A stretch of DNA of 16,600 bases from Auritidibacter sp. Marseille-P8566 (GCA_943325595.2 CALPQA020000008.1:1-16600), one strand, 5' to 3'; shown: positions 1 through 7,431, numbered from the stretch's first letter. The notes: generated by a model not told the origin, from the letters alone. Translations and numbers: made by a program.

Positions 1-402
1 AAAGAAGGCAAAAAGTCGGTTTTAGAGGGAGTTCCCAAGAGTTTGCCAGCTTTGGTAAAAGCCAGTAGAATTCAGGATAAAGTGAAAGGCGTTGGGTTTG
101 ATTGGGAAGAACCACGCCAAGTTTGGGACAAAGTTCAAGAAGAATTAAACGAATTCCAAGTTGAGGTTGAAAATGGAAACCAAGATGCAATGGAAGCCGA
201 ATTCGGGGATGTATTATTTTCGATGATAAATTATGCCCGTTTTTTGAATATTAATCCCGAAGATGCTTTGGAACGAACCAATAAAAAATTCATCAAACGC
301 TTTCAATATTTGGAGAGTAAAGCAGGCGAATTAGGAAAACCATTAATGGATATGACCTTAGCAGAGATGGACGTTTTTTGGAACGAAGCCAAAAAGTTGT
401 AA
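1..402 (+). CDS. mazG: MazG nucleoside triphosphate pyrophosphohydrolase, C-terminal part
   Basis: This is the 3' part of a gene whose start lies left of the window; the frame is open from base 1, so the TTG at position 43 is not the true start. The visible 133 residues match the C-terminal MazG domain, an all-alpha NTP pyrophosphohydrolase that cleaves (d)NTPs to NMP and pyrophosphate and is thought to clean nucleotide pools in the cytoplasm. The metal-binding acidic signature is visible as KVQEELNEF followed by EAEFGDVLFS, the EExxE...ExxD pattern of the family. The end (LAEMDVFWNEAKK) is also typical. It converges with the regulator gene at 411-1091 with only 8 bases between the stops, and I see no clear hairpin terminator there. 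Family assignment is strong. Confidence 0.9.
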   Translation, partial: KEGKKSVLEGVPKSLPALVKASRIQDKVKGVGFDWEEPRQVWDKVQEELNEFQVEVENGNQDAMEAEFGDVLFSMINYARFLNINPEDALERTNKKFIKRFQYLESKAGELGKPLMDMTLAEMDVFWNEAKKL

Positions 403-410
403 TCAATATT

Positions 411-1091
411 TTATTCCGCCATTTTTTTCAACTTGGCAACATTCTTTAAAATAATTTTTTTACCATTTAATTCTATCAATTCCAATTTATTGAAATCGGA
501 TAATAATCGGATGCAACTTTCGGTGGCAGTACCAATTAAACTAGCCAATTCATCTCTTGAAAGTTGAATTTTCAATGAATTATCATCGTTTTTCCCAAAG
601 GTTTCTTCAAGATATAACAAGGTAATTGCCAATCTTTCTTTTACACTTTTTTGAGCAAGATTAACCATTGTGTCATCAGCTTCTTTCAAATCGCCACAAA
701 TGGTTTTCATCACATTCATAGAAAATTGATTGTTCTTATCAAAGAAACCCATGATTTCTGTTTTTGGAATGAAACAAACTTGCATGTCTTCAAGGGCAGT
801 TGCACTCAAATTTACGGGCTCGTCACTAATCAAAGAGCGTTGCCCTAGTAATTCTCCTTTTTTAACTAACTTTACAATGTGGTCTTTTCCGTTTGGACTC
901 AGTTTTGTAAGTTTACAAATACCATCTTTTATGCAATAAATACCATTTACATTCTCACCTTCTTCAAAAATAAGCTCCCCTTTTTTTATAATAACAGAAG
1001 TTTTACATTCGGCCATTTTAACAAGTTCGTCTTTGTTGAGTGCTTTTAAAGAGCTAAATTCTCTAACAATGCATTGTTCACATTTACTCAT
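411..1091 (-). CDS. Crp/Fnr-family transcriptional regulator, FNR-like, probable oxygen/redox sensor
   Basis: A 226-residue protein with a cyclic-nucleotide-binding-like beta-roll (about residues 30-120), a dimerisation helix (about 122-160) and a C-terminal winged helix (about 172-222). C4 and C7 sit in a CxxC at the extreme N-terminus. C106 in MQVCFIPKTEI aligns with the cluster ligand C122 of E. coli FNR (context MVCEIPFETL). The position equivalent to FNR C29 is not a cysteine, but C29, C53 and C59 are additional candidates. In the recognition helix, E191 and R195 match FNR E209 and R213, while FNR S212 is replaced by I194. The gene is divergent from ccoI, and ATGAY-N4-RTCAT palindromes precede ccoI, ccoS and hemN, so I infer that it is the local activator of the low-oxygen block. 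Whether it binds an Fe-S cluster, and which kind, cannot be read from sequence alone. Confidence 0.9.
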   Translation of the reverse strand: MSKCEQCIVREFSSLKALNKDELVKMAECKTSVIIKKGELIFEEGENVNGIYCIKDGICKLTKLSPNGKDHIVKLVKKGELLGQRSLISDEPVNLSATALEDMQVCFIPKTEIMGFFDKNNQFSMNVMKTICGDLKEADDTMVNLAQKSVKERLAITLLYLEETFGKNDDNSLKIQLSRDELASLIGTATESCIRLLSDFNKLELIELNGKKIILKNVAKLKKMAE

Positions 1092-1116
1092 GATGTATGG
1101 TGTTAATTTGATACTA

Positions 1117-1124
1117 CAAACGTA
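1117..1124 (-). promoter_or_regulatory. Probable -7 element of the Crp/Fnr gene promoter
   Basis: Read on the minus strand this is TACGTTTG, a perfect match to the Bacteroidota -7 consensus TAnnTTTG. Transcription would start around 1111, giving a leader of about 20 bases before the ATG at 1091. No good TTTG -33 box is present 19-20 bases upstream; that place is occupied by the ATGAT-AAAT-ATCAT palindrome. The consensus is established for Bacteroidota; its use here is inferred. Confidence 0.55.
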
Positions 1125-1132
1125 TGAATTTC

Positions 1133-1148
1133 TATGATAAATATCATA
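1133..1148. promoter_or_regulatory. FNR/CRP-type operator between the regulator gene and ccoI
   Basis: The core is ATGAT-AAAT-ATCAT at 1134-1147, a perfect 5-4-5 inverted repeat that extends by one more pair (T1133/A1148). Its spacing is that of CRP/FNR dimers, and the sequence resembles the FNR box TTGAT-N4-ATCAA with the outer base changed. It lies 29.5 bases (centre to first base) upstream of the proposed ccoI -7 element and covers the upstream part of the divergent regulator promoter. Related palindromes occur at 3631 and 11455. Confidence 0.75.
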
Positions 1149-1169
1149 TATTTAGTATAATCAATTTGT

Positions 1170-1177
1170 GACCTTTG
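1170..1177 (+). promoter_or_regulatory. Probable -7 element of the ccoI promoter
   Basis: GACCTTTG matches TAnnTTTG except for the first base. It was picked because its distance to the palindrome at 1134-1147 is identical to that seen before ccoS and hemN. Transcription would start near 1183, which favours the ATG at 1201 over the in-frame GTG at 1168 and the ATG at 1189. An alternative reading is TCAATTTG at 1161-1168, which also has one mismatch in the TA. Confidence 0.45.
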
Positions 1178-1200
1178 TTGCAGGTAAAATGAGCAAAGTT

Positions 1201-3588
1201 ATGGACACACAAAACTGTTTCCATTGTGGGTTAAATATTGTTGTAGAAGATGAGATAATTTTTGACGAAAAAAAGTTCTGTTGTAGTGGTTGCAAAACCG
1301 TTTATGAAATTTTTAGTCTTAATGATTTGACGTGCTATTATGATTTTGAAAAAGCCCCAGGAGCAACCCCACAAGAGATTAAGGGAAAATATGATTTTTT
1401 AGAAAATGAAAGTATTGTTTCAAAGTTATTGGAGTTTCAAGAAGATACAACCGCTATTGTTTCGCTCAACATTCCTCATATTCATTGTAGTTCGTGTATT
1501 TGGATTTTGGAAAATCTACAGCGTCTTCAAAAGGGAATAAGTACTTCCCAAGTTAACTTCCCTGAAAAAAAAGTAAGAATTACCTTTAATCCTGAAACGG
1601 TTTCGCTTCAAAAAATTGTCTACTTGTTGAGTTCAATAGGTTACGAACCTTACATTAGTTTAGAAAATTATGAAACTGGAAGCAATAAAGTAGATCGAAG
1701 TTTGACCTACAAACTGGGTGTTGCTTTTTTCTGTTTTGGTAATATAATGTTGCTTTCATTTCCAGAATATTTTGAAGTAAAAGAATATTGGCTTGATCAA
1801 TACCGTGGGTTTTTCCGAATTTTAATTTTTGCATTATCACTTCCAAGTTTCTTTTATTCGGCAAGTGGCTATTATGTTTCGGCTTATAAAAGTATCAAAT
1901 CTGGGATGTTAAATATTGATATTCCAATTGCTTTAGGAATTATCGTAATGTTTATTCGAAGTACTTTTGATATCGTATTTGATTATGGTTCTGGTTTTTT
2001 CGACAGCTTGACAGGATTGATATTTTTTATGCTTTTAGGAAAAATGTTCCAAATAAAAACCTACAGTTTCCTTAGTTTCGAAAGAGATTTTAAATCGTAT
2101 TTTCCAATTGCTATTACTCGAATTAACAGAGATAATTCAGAAGAAAGTGTGCCGATTTATGACGTTGAAAAGGGCAATAGATTGCTAATAAGAAACCAAG
2201 AGCTTATTCCTGTGGATGGAATTCTAATTTCTGAAAATGCCGAAATAGACTACAGTTTCGTTACAGGTGAAGCCATTCCGATTACCAAAAAATCGGGTGA
2301 CAAAATTTTTGCTGGAGGAAAACAAATTGGTAAAGTTGTTGAAATGGAAGTTTTACATTCTGTTTCCCAAAGCTACTTGACGCAATTATGGAGTAACGAT
2401 GTATTTCAGAAAAATGTCGAACAAAAACACAAAACCATAACCGATAGAATCAGCCGTTATTTCACTCCTATATTATTATTAATTGCATTTTCAGGTTTTG
2501 GATATTGGATTAATATAGATGCTAATACCGCTTTCAATGTTTTTACAGCGGTTCTAATTGTTGCATGTCCTTGTGCTTTGGCTTTAACCGCACCTTTTAC
2601 TTTTGGAAACATACTGCGAATTTTGGGAAAGCAGAAATTTTATTTAAAAAACGCATTAGTAATTGAACAATTGGCAAAAGTTGACACTATCGTTTTTGAT
2701 AAAACGGGAACCATTACAACCAATAAGAAGTCAAATATTTCTTATGAAGGAACAGCGCTTTCTGACGAAAATTTAAATCTCATAAAAAATGTTCTTCGAG
2801 GTTCCAACCATCCTTTGAGCAGAATAATTTATGATTTTTTACCCGAAGGGAAAAGGTATAAAATTTCTCATTTTGAAGAAATTACAGGAAAAGGAATTTT
2901 GGCTGAAATTAATGATTTTACTATTCAAATTGGTTCAAATGAATTCGTTAAAGAATCTAAAGAAACAAGTCTTCAACAAACGGCGGTTCATATTAAGGTT
3001 AATGGTATTTATTTCGGAAAATATGTTTTCAATAACCAATATCGGGAAGGTTTAGAACCTCTTTTTAAGGATTTAATCAAGAACTACAAAATAAAGATTT
3101 TGTCTGGAGACAATGAAGGAGAACGTGAAACCTTAGAACAATTATTGCCAAAAGGAACAGAATTAATTTTTAATCAAAAACCTGAGCAGAAATTAGATTT
3201 TATTAAAAATTTACAGAAAGAAGGCAATAACGTTATGATGGTTGGTGATGGTCTCAATGATGCTGGCGCTTTGGCACAAAGTAATGTTGGGATTTCAATT
3301 TCAGAGAATGTCAATGTTTTCTCTCCAGCTTGTGATGCAATATTAGACGCATCAGAATTTCAGAAGCTAAATTATTACTTAAAACTCTCAAAAAAGGCTA
3401 TAACTACTATAAAAATGAGTTTTACTTTATCATTGCTCTATAATATTGTAGGATTATCTTTCGCAATCACCGGAAATTTACTACCTTTAATAGCAGCGAT
3501 TATTATGCCCCTCAGCACAATTACCATTGTTAGTTTTGTAACGATAATGAGTAACTATTATTCAAAATCGCTATCTGTAAAGAACTAA
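1201..3588 (+). CDS. ccoI: CcoI/FixI copper-transporting P1B-type ATPase for cbb3 oxidase assembly
   Basis: A 795-residue heavy-metal P-type ATPase that moves copper across the inner membrane for the CuB site of cbb3 oxidase. In order: an N-terminal cysteine-rich module (C6, C9, then C27, C28, C31), a ferredoxin-like metal-binding domain with HCSSC (C96 and C99), transmembrane helices, the actuator motif TGEAIP, the CPC metal site in the membrane (C456-P457-C458), the phosphorylation motif DKTGT (D500), HPLSR, and the GDGLND hinge (D683). The reading frame can be extended upstream to a GTG at 1168 or an ATG at 1189, but the proposed promoter overlaps the first of these, and MDTQNCFHCG is the expected family N-terminus, so 1201 is preferred. 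It is divergent from the FNR-like regulator and 104 bases upstream of ccoS, which has its own operator and promoter. The function follows from the family and the cco context. Confidence 0.93.
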   Translation: MDTQNCFHCGLNIVVEDEIIFDEKKFCCSGCKTVYEIFSLNDLTCYYDFEKAPGATPQEIKGKYDFLENESIVSKLLEFQEDTTAIVSLNIPHIHCSSCIWILENLQRLQKGISTSQVNFPEKKVRITFNPETVSLQKIVYLLSSIGYEPYISLENYETGSNKVDRSLTYKLGVAFFCFGNIMLLSFPEYFEVKEYWLDQYRGFFRILIFALSLPSFFYSASGYYVSAYKSIKSGMLNIDIPIALGIIVMFIRSTFDIVFDYGSGFFDSLTGLIFFMLLGKMFQIKTYSFLSFERDFKSYFPIAITRINRDNSEESVPIYDVEKGNRLLIRNQELIPVDGILISENAEIDYSFVTGEAIPITKKSGDKIFAGGKQIGKVVEMEVLHSVSQSYLTQLWSNDVFQKNVEQKHKTITDRISRYFTPILLLIAFSGFGYWINIDANTAFNVFTAVLIVACPCALALTAPFTFGNILRILGKQKFYLKNALVIEQLAKVDTIVFDKTGTITTNKKSNISYEGTALSDENLNLIKNVLRGSNHPLSRIIYDFLPEGKRYKISHFEEITGKGILAEINDFTIQIGSNEFVKESKETSLQQTAVHIKVNGIYFGKYVFNNQYREGLEPLFKDLIKNYKIKILSGDNEGERETLEQLLPKGTELIFNQKPEQKLDFIKNLQKEGNNVMMVGDGLNDAGALAQSNVGISISENVNVFSPACDAILDASEFQKLNYYLKLSKKAITTIKMSFTLSLLYNIVGLSFAITGNLLPLIAAIIMPLSTITIVSFVTIMSNYYSKSLSVKN

Positions 3589-3630
3589 TATTTTTTTCCT
3601 AGTAGAATACCTACAAATAATAACCAAAGT

Positions 3631-3644
3631 ATGACAAATGTCAT
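3631..3644. promoter_or_regulatory. FNR/CRP-type operator upstream of ccoS
   Basis: ATGAC-AAAT-GTCAT is a perfect 5-4-5 inverted repeat in the 104-base gap between ccoI and ccoS. It differs from the site at 1134 only by a symmetrical T-to-C change at the fifth base, so the symmetry is preserved, as expected for a selected dimer site. The centre is 29.5 bases upstream of a perfect TAnnTTTG element. Confidence 0.78.
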
Positions 3645-3666
3645 GTTTAATACAGATTGCGCATTG

Positions 3667-3674
3667 TAATTTTG
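3667..3674 (+). promoter_or_regulatory. -7 element of the ccoS-ccoNOQP promoter
   Basis: TAATTTTG is a perfect match to the Bacteroidota consensus TAnnTTTG. Transcription would start near 3680, about 13 bases before the ccoS ATG. No TTTG -33 box lies at the usual distance; the end of the palindrome sits there instead, which suggests that this promoter depends on an activator. Confidence 0.6.
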
Positions 3675-3692
3675 TTAACACAAATTTAAGGT

Positions 3693-3923
3693 ATGAGTGT
3701 CATTTATTTATTAATCTCAATTAGTATTTTGGTTGCTATTGGTTTCTTTATTGCCTTCATAAGAGCAGTAAAAACGGGACAATATGACGACGACTATACA
3801 CCATCAGTCAGAATGCTTTTTGACGACGAATTAATTATTTCTAAAGTCAAAACGTCTAAAGCGGAGAAATTAGATTCAGAAAAATCTGAAACTTTATTAA
3901 GCAACAAATCGATTAAACAGTAA
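3693..3923 (+). CDS. ccoS: CcoS/FixS cbb3 oxidase maturation protein
   Basis: A 76-residue protein with one N-terminal membrane helix (about residues 3-24) followed by the CcoS family signature, here AVKTGQYDDDYTPSVRMLFD. CcoS is a small single-span membrane protein needed for cofactor insertion during cbb3 oxidase biogenesis. The charged tail after about residue 48, rich in Lys, Glu and Ser, is less conserved in the family. It is the first gene behind the operator-promoter pair at 3631-3674 and lies 21 bases before ccoNO, so the two are almost certainly cotranscribed. Confidence 0.9.
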   Translation: MSVIYLLISISILVAIGFFIAFIRAVKTGQYDDDYTPSVRMLFDDELIISKVKTSKAEKLDSEKSETLLSNKSIKQ

Positions 3924-3944
3924 ACAATTAAACAATTTATATTT

Positions 3945-6134
3945 ATGGAAATGCAACAATTTTATTACGACAACAAAATTGTAAAGAAATTCATTTACGC
4001 CACAATTGTTTTTGGCGTGGTTGGGATGTTAGTAGGGTTAATTCTGGCCTTCATGTTTTTATTCCCAAATATCACTGATGGAATTTCGTGGTTAAGTTTT
4101 GGTAGATTACGGCCTTTACATACCAATGCAGTTATTTTTGCCTTTGTAGGAAACGCTATGTTTGCGGGAATTTATTATTCGCTTCAGCGTTTGCTAAAAG
4201 CCAGAATGTTCAATGATTTTCTAAGTAATCTTCACTTTTGGGGATGGCAATTAATTATTGTTGCCGCAGCGATTTCGTTGCCTTTGGGTTACAGCACTTC
4301 AAAAGAATATGCCGAATTAGAATGGCCAGTTGATATTGCAATTGCTTTAATTTGGGTGGTTTTTGGTATCAATATGATTGGAACTATCCTAAAAAGAAGG
4401 GAACGCCATTTGTATGTTGCCATTTGGTTTTATCTAGCCACATTTGTAACGGTTGCCGTTTTGCATATTTTTAATAGCTTAGAATTACCTGTTTCTGCAA
4501 TGAAAAGTTATTCTGTTTATGCAGGAGTTCAAGATGCCTTAGTGCAATGGTGGTACGGTCACAATGCGGTTGCATTTTTTCTTACAACACCATTCTTAGG
4601 ATTAATGTATTACTTTGTTCCTAAAGTTGCCAATCGTCCTGTATATTCTTACCGACTTTCAATTGTGCATTTCTGGTCTTTAATTTTTATATATATCTGG
4701 GCTGGACCGCACCATTTATTGTATTCTGCGTTACCAACTTGGGCACAAAATTTAGGAGTTGTTTTCTCAATTATGTTAATTGCGCCATCTTGGGGTGGTA
4801 TGATCAACGGCCTTTTAACCTTGCGAGGTGTTTGGGATAAAGTAAGAACAGAACCTGTTTTGAAATTCTTCGTTGTTGCAATCACAGGTTATGGAATGGC
4901 TACTTTTGAAGGACCCATGTTGTCTTTGAAAAATGTAAACGCAATTGCACACTATACCGATTGGATTATTGCACACGTTCACGTTGGTGCATTAGCATGG
5001 AATGGATTTATGGCATTTGGTATGATTTACTGGTTGATTCCAAGAATGACAAAGGGAACTTTATTCTCAACTAAATTAGCAAACTTCCACTTTTGGATAG
5101 GTACTTTAGGTATTATTTTATATACACTTCCAATGTATGTTGCAGGGTTCACTCAAGCATCTATGTGGAAACAATTCAATCCAGATGGGACTTTAACGTA
5201 TGGAAATTTCCTTGAAACCGTTAAAGAAATTATGCCAATGTATGCCATGCGTGCCGTTGGGGGAACTTTATACTTAATCGGAATGTTAGTATTAGTTTAC
5301 AATATTATTCAAACCGTAAGAGCAAATGCAAAAATTGAAGATGAATTAGCAGAAGCTCCCGAATTACAAAAAATTGGAAACGGAAGAATTAAAGGAGAGA
5401 AATACCATACTTGGTTAGAAAGAAGACCAATTCAAATGACCATTTTTGCAGTAGTTGCAATCTTGATTGGTGGAATTGTTCAAATTGTCCCAACTATAAT
5501 GGTAAAATCAAATATTCCAACTATAGCTAGTGTAAAACCATATTCTCCATTGGAACTTGAAGGTCGTGATTTATACATTCGTGAAGGCTGTGTAGGATGT
5601 CACTCTCAATCTGTTCGTCCTTTTAGAAGTGAAGTAGAACGTTACGGACCACAATCAAAAGCGGGAGAATTTGTTTACGATCACCCATTCTTGTGGGGTT
5701 CAAAACGAACAGGTCCGGATTTATTAAGAGAAGGTGGAAAATATAACAATAACTGGCATTTCAATCACTTTTGGAGTCCACAAAGTATTTCTACGGGTTC
5801 AATTATGCCTTCTTACAAATGGTTATTTGACAACAAACCACTCGATATTTCATTAACTGAAAAGAAAATGAAAGCAATGGTGACACTTGGAGTTCCTTAT
5901 ACAGAGGCACAAGTTGCAAACGGACTTAAAGATTTAAGAACTCAAGCAATCAAAATTGAAGAAAGTTTGAAAAACGATCCCGATTTTGTAAAAAGTTATG
6001 AAGAAAGCAAGAAAAAAGCTGCTGCTAAAGGAGAAGCTTTTGTTCCAATGAACGAAAGAGAAATCGTAGCTTTAATTGCTTATGTTCAACGATTAGGAAC
6101 GGATATTAAAGTCAAAAATAATGTTAAAAAATAA
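3945..6134 (+). CDS. ccoNO: Fused CcoN-CcoO, cbb3-type cytochrome c oxidase subunits I and II
   Basis: A single 729-residue reading frame joins the catalytic haem-copper subunit CcoN (about residues 1-465) to the monohaem cytochrome c subunit CcoO (about 485-729), with no stop or frameshift between them. CcoN motifs include the haem ligand region RPLHTN (H59), WWYGHNA (H206), the IYIWAGPHH segment with the histidine pair H256/H257 and the tyrosine Y250 expected to carry the His-Tyr crosslink of cbb3 enzymes, and IIAHVHVGAL (H344 and H346). CcoO begins with a membrane helix around residues 490-510 and carries a haem c site CVGCH (C549, C552, H553), with M621 in GSIMPSY as probable axial ligand. 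The protein reduces O2 to water at the inner membrane with high oxygen affinity. The fusion is a known arrangement in Bacteroidota. Confidence 0.95.
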   Translation: MEMQQFYYDNKIVKKFIYATIVFGVVGMLVGLILAFMFLFPNITDGISWLSFGRLRPLHTNAVIFAFVGNAMFAGIYYSLQRLLKARMFNDFLSNLHFWGWQLIIVAAAISLPLGYSTSKEYAELEWPVDIAIALIWVVFGINMIGTILKRRERHLYVAIWFYLATFVTVAVLHIFNSLELPVSAMKSYSVYAGVQDALVQWWYGHNAVAFFLTTPFLGLMYYFVPKVANRPVYSYRLSIVHFWSLIFIYIWAGPHHLLYSALPTWAQNLGVVFSIMLIAPSWGGMINGLLTLRGVWDKVRTEPVLKFFVVAITGYGMATFEGPMLSLKNVNAIAHYTDWIIAHVHVGALAWNGFMAFGMIYWLIPRMTKGTLFSTKLANFHFWIGTLGIILYTLPMYVAGFTQASMWKQFNPDGTLTYGNFLETVKEIMPMYAMRAVGGTLYLIGMLVLVYNIIQTVRANAKIEDELAEAPELQKIGNGRIKGEKYHTWLERRPIQMTIFAVVAILIGGIVQIVPTIMVKSNIPTIASVKPYSPLELEGRDLYIREGCVGCHSQSVRPFRSEVERYGPQSKAGEFVYDHPFLWGSKRTGPDLLREGGKYNNNWHFNHFWSPQSISTGSIMPSYKWLFDNKPLDISLTEKKMKAMVTLGVPYTEAQVANGLKDLRTQAIKIEESLKNDPDFVKSYEESKKKAAAKGEAFVPMNEREIVALIAYVQRLGTDIKVKNNVKK

Positions 6135-6139
6135 GTAAC

Positions 6140-6307
6140 ATGTTAGAACAAATCAAACACAACATGGAAAACATTGCAGGAGTTGCAATTTATCCAATAC
6201 TCTCTTTGTTAATCTTTTTTACCTTTTTTATCGGACTTGGATTATGGGTTTATACCTATAAAAAAGATAAAATAAAAGAACTGAGTAACATGCCTTTAAA
6301 CGATTAA
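6140..6307 (+). CDS. ccoQ: CcoQ-like small subunit of cbb3 oxidase
   Basis: A 55-residue reading frame from an ATG 5 bases after the ccoNO stop. It has a short N-terminal stretch, one hydrophobic helix (about residues 15-38, including LSLLIFFTFFIGLGLW) and then a basic segment starting YKKDK. Size, topology and place between ccoO and ccoP fit CcoQ/FixQ, a non-catalytic subunit that stabilises the oxidase complex. Such small proteins are poorly conserved, so the name rests mainly on position and topology. Confidence 0.82.
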   Translation: MLEQIKHNMENIAGVAIYPILSLLIFFTFFIGLGLWVYTYKKDKIKELSNMPLND

Positions 6308-6325
6308 ATAAAATTTAAAAAGGAT

Positions 6326-6359
6326 AAGGCTTGAAATTAATTAAATATTTTCGAGCCTT
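6326..6359 (+). other. Intercistronic hairpin between ccoQ and ccoP
   Basis: The arm AAGGCTTGAAA (6326-6336) pairs with TTTCGAGCCTT (6349-6359) over 11 base pairs, with a single G-U wobble and a 12-base AT-rich loop. No T run follows on the + strand, so it is not a standard intrinsic terminator. It lies 19 bases after ccoQ and 35 bases before ccoP, where it could act in mRNA processing, stability or partial attenuation. The role is inferred. Confidence 0.55.
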
Positions 6360-6394
6360 AAACTAAATAAACTTTAACTTTAAAAATATATAAA

Positions 6395-7333
6395 ATGAAA
6401 AAAATAATCCCTGCATACATAAGAGTTCTTCTCATTTTCTTTGCCGTTTTTGGGGCAATGGAATACTTTATTGATTCTGGTGATCGTCCGGCATTTATTA
6501 AATATCCAATGTTAACTGTTTTCCTTTTAGTGTTTTTATTTCTTTTAATAGCAATAGAAATTACTTTAAATGCAGTAGACACAATTACATATCACTTATT
6601 AACTGAAGAACAAAAAGCCAAGTTAGAGGAGGTTAATAGTATAAGTTACAAAGAAAGCGAGTGGTTTAAGAAAATGATGAAAGCCCTTACTAAATCAGAA
6701 CCAATTGAAAATGAAGAACAACTTTTGTTGGCTCATGATTATGATGGTATCAAAGAATTAGACAATAATTTACCGCCTTGGTGGGTTTATTTATTCTATG
6801 GTTGTATCGCTTTTGCGGCTATTTACTTGATTCGCTTTGAAATAATGGGTGGTGATAATCAGGAGATGGAACTTAAAAAAGAAATGGCTCAAGCCAAAAT
6901 TGAAGTTGCCGAATACATGAAAACGGCTCCTGACTTGATGGATGAAAAAACAGTAACATTATTGACAGATCCTGCGAATTTAGCAGCGGGTAAAACTATT
7001 TTCTCAGCCAATTGCATTCCATGCCACAGAGTTGATGCCGGTGGTCAAATTGGACCAAATTTAACTGATGATTATTGGATTTTAGGTGGCGGAATCAAAA
7101 ATGTTTTTCACACTTTAGTTAATGGAGGACGGGACGGTAAAGGGATGATATCTTGGAAAGCAACCTTGAAACCAAAAGATATGCAAAAAGTGGCGAGCTA
7201 TGTATTGTCTTTGCATGGAAGTAATCCGAAAGACCCAAAAGCACCAGACGGAGAAATTTGGGTTGATCCAAATGCACCAAAAACAGGGGCTCCAGTTGCT
7301 ATAAAAACCGATAGTTTAAAAGTTAAAAAATAG
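6395..7333 (+). CDS. ccoP: CcoP-like membrane-anchored cytochrome c subunit of cbb3 oxidase, one haem
   Basis: A 312-residue protein with two N-terminal membrane helices (about residues 8-26 and 38-58), a cytoplasmic stretch, a third helix after NNLPPWW (about 129-150) and one periplasmic cytochrome c domain. The only CxxCH is CIPCH (C207, C210, H211), with M251 in the GKGMISW segment as probable sixth ligand. The LPPWW sequence before the last helix is characteristic of CcoP. It would carry electrons from a donor cytochrome to CcoO. Proteobacterial CcoP usually has two haem c motifs; a second one is absent here and the domain is correspondingly short. The tail after about residue 275 is rich in Pro, Lys and Asp. 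It lies 87 bases after ccoQ, the gap containing a hairpin. Confidence 0.92.
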   Translation: MKKIIPAYIRVLLIFFAVFGAMEYFIDSGDRPAFIKYPMLTVFLLVFLFLLIAIEITLNAVDTITYHLLTEEQKAKLEEVNSISYKESEWFKKMMKALTKSEPIENEEQLLLAHDYDGIKELDNNLPPWWVYLFYGCIAFAAIYLIRFEIMGGDNQEMELKKEMAQAKIEVAEYMKTAPDLMDEKTVTLLTDPANLAAGKTIFSANCIPCHRVDAGGQIGPNLTDDYWILGGGIKNVFHTLVNGGRDGKGMISWKATLKPKDMQKVASYVLSLHGSNPKDPKAPDGEIWVDPNAPKTGAPVAIKTDSLKVKK

Positions 7334-7431
7334 TTACAAAAAAACGTTTGTTGAAGATTTTCTTGACAAAAGTTTTTACATTAAATAGGAATATAATATT
7401 TCTTATAACCGTGTTTTAAACATACAATAAG

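Noticed and set aside
388..436. Possible hairpin in the mazG/regulator convergent region (GCCAA-AAA-GTTG with CAACTTGGC)
   Set aside because: It needs a 3-base bulge and a loop of nearly 30 bases, so it is not a convincing terminator.
1168..1200. Start of ccoI at the GTG 1168 or ATG 1189
   Set aside because: The proposed -7 element is at 1170-1177 and would lie within the extension; the CxxC-rich N-terminus of the family begins at the ATG at 1201.
4649..4885. Open frames antisense to or shifted within the large genes (for example 4649-4885 and 12823-13068)
   Set aside because: They lie inside strongly supported genes, have no family features, and are explained as shadows of the coding strand.
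6375..6382. TAACTTTA before ccoP as a separate promoter
   Set aside because: It lacks the final G and has no -33 box at a suitable distance; in a tract this AT-rich such a match is expected by chance.
7334..7431. TTGACA at 7363 and TATAAT at 7392 as a promoter for ccoG
   Set aside because: The spacing is 23 bases, far from 17, and these are E. coli-type elements that the main sigma factor of Bacteroidota does not use; no TAnnTTTG with a -33 box or ATGAY palindrome was found.
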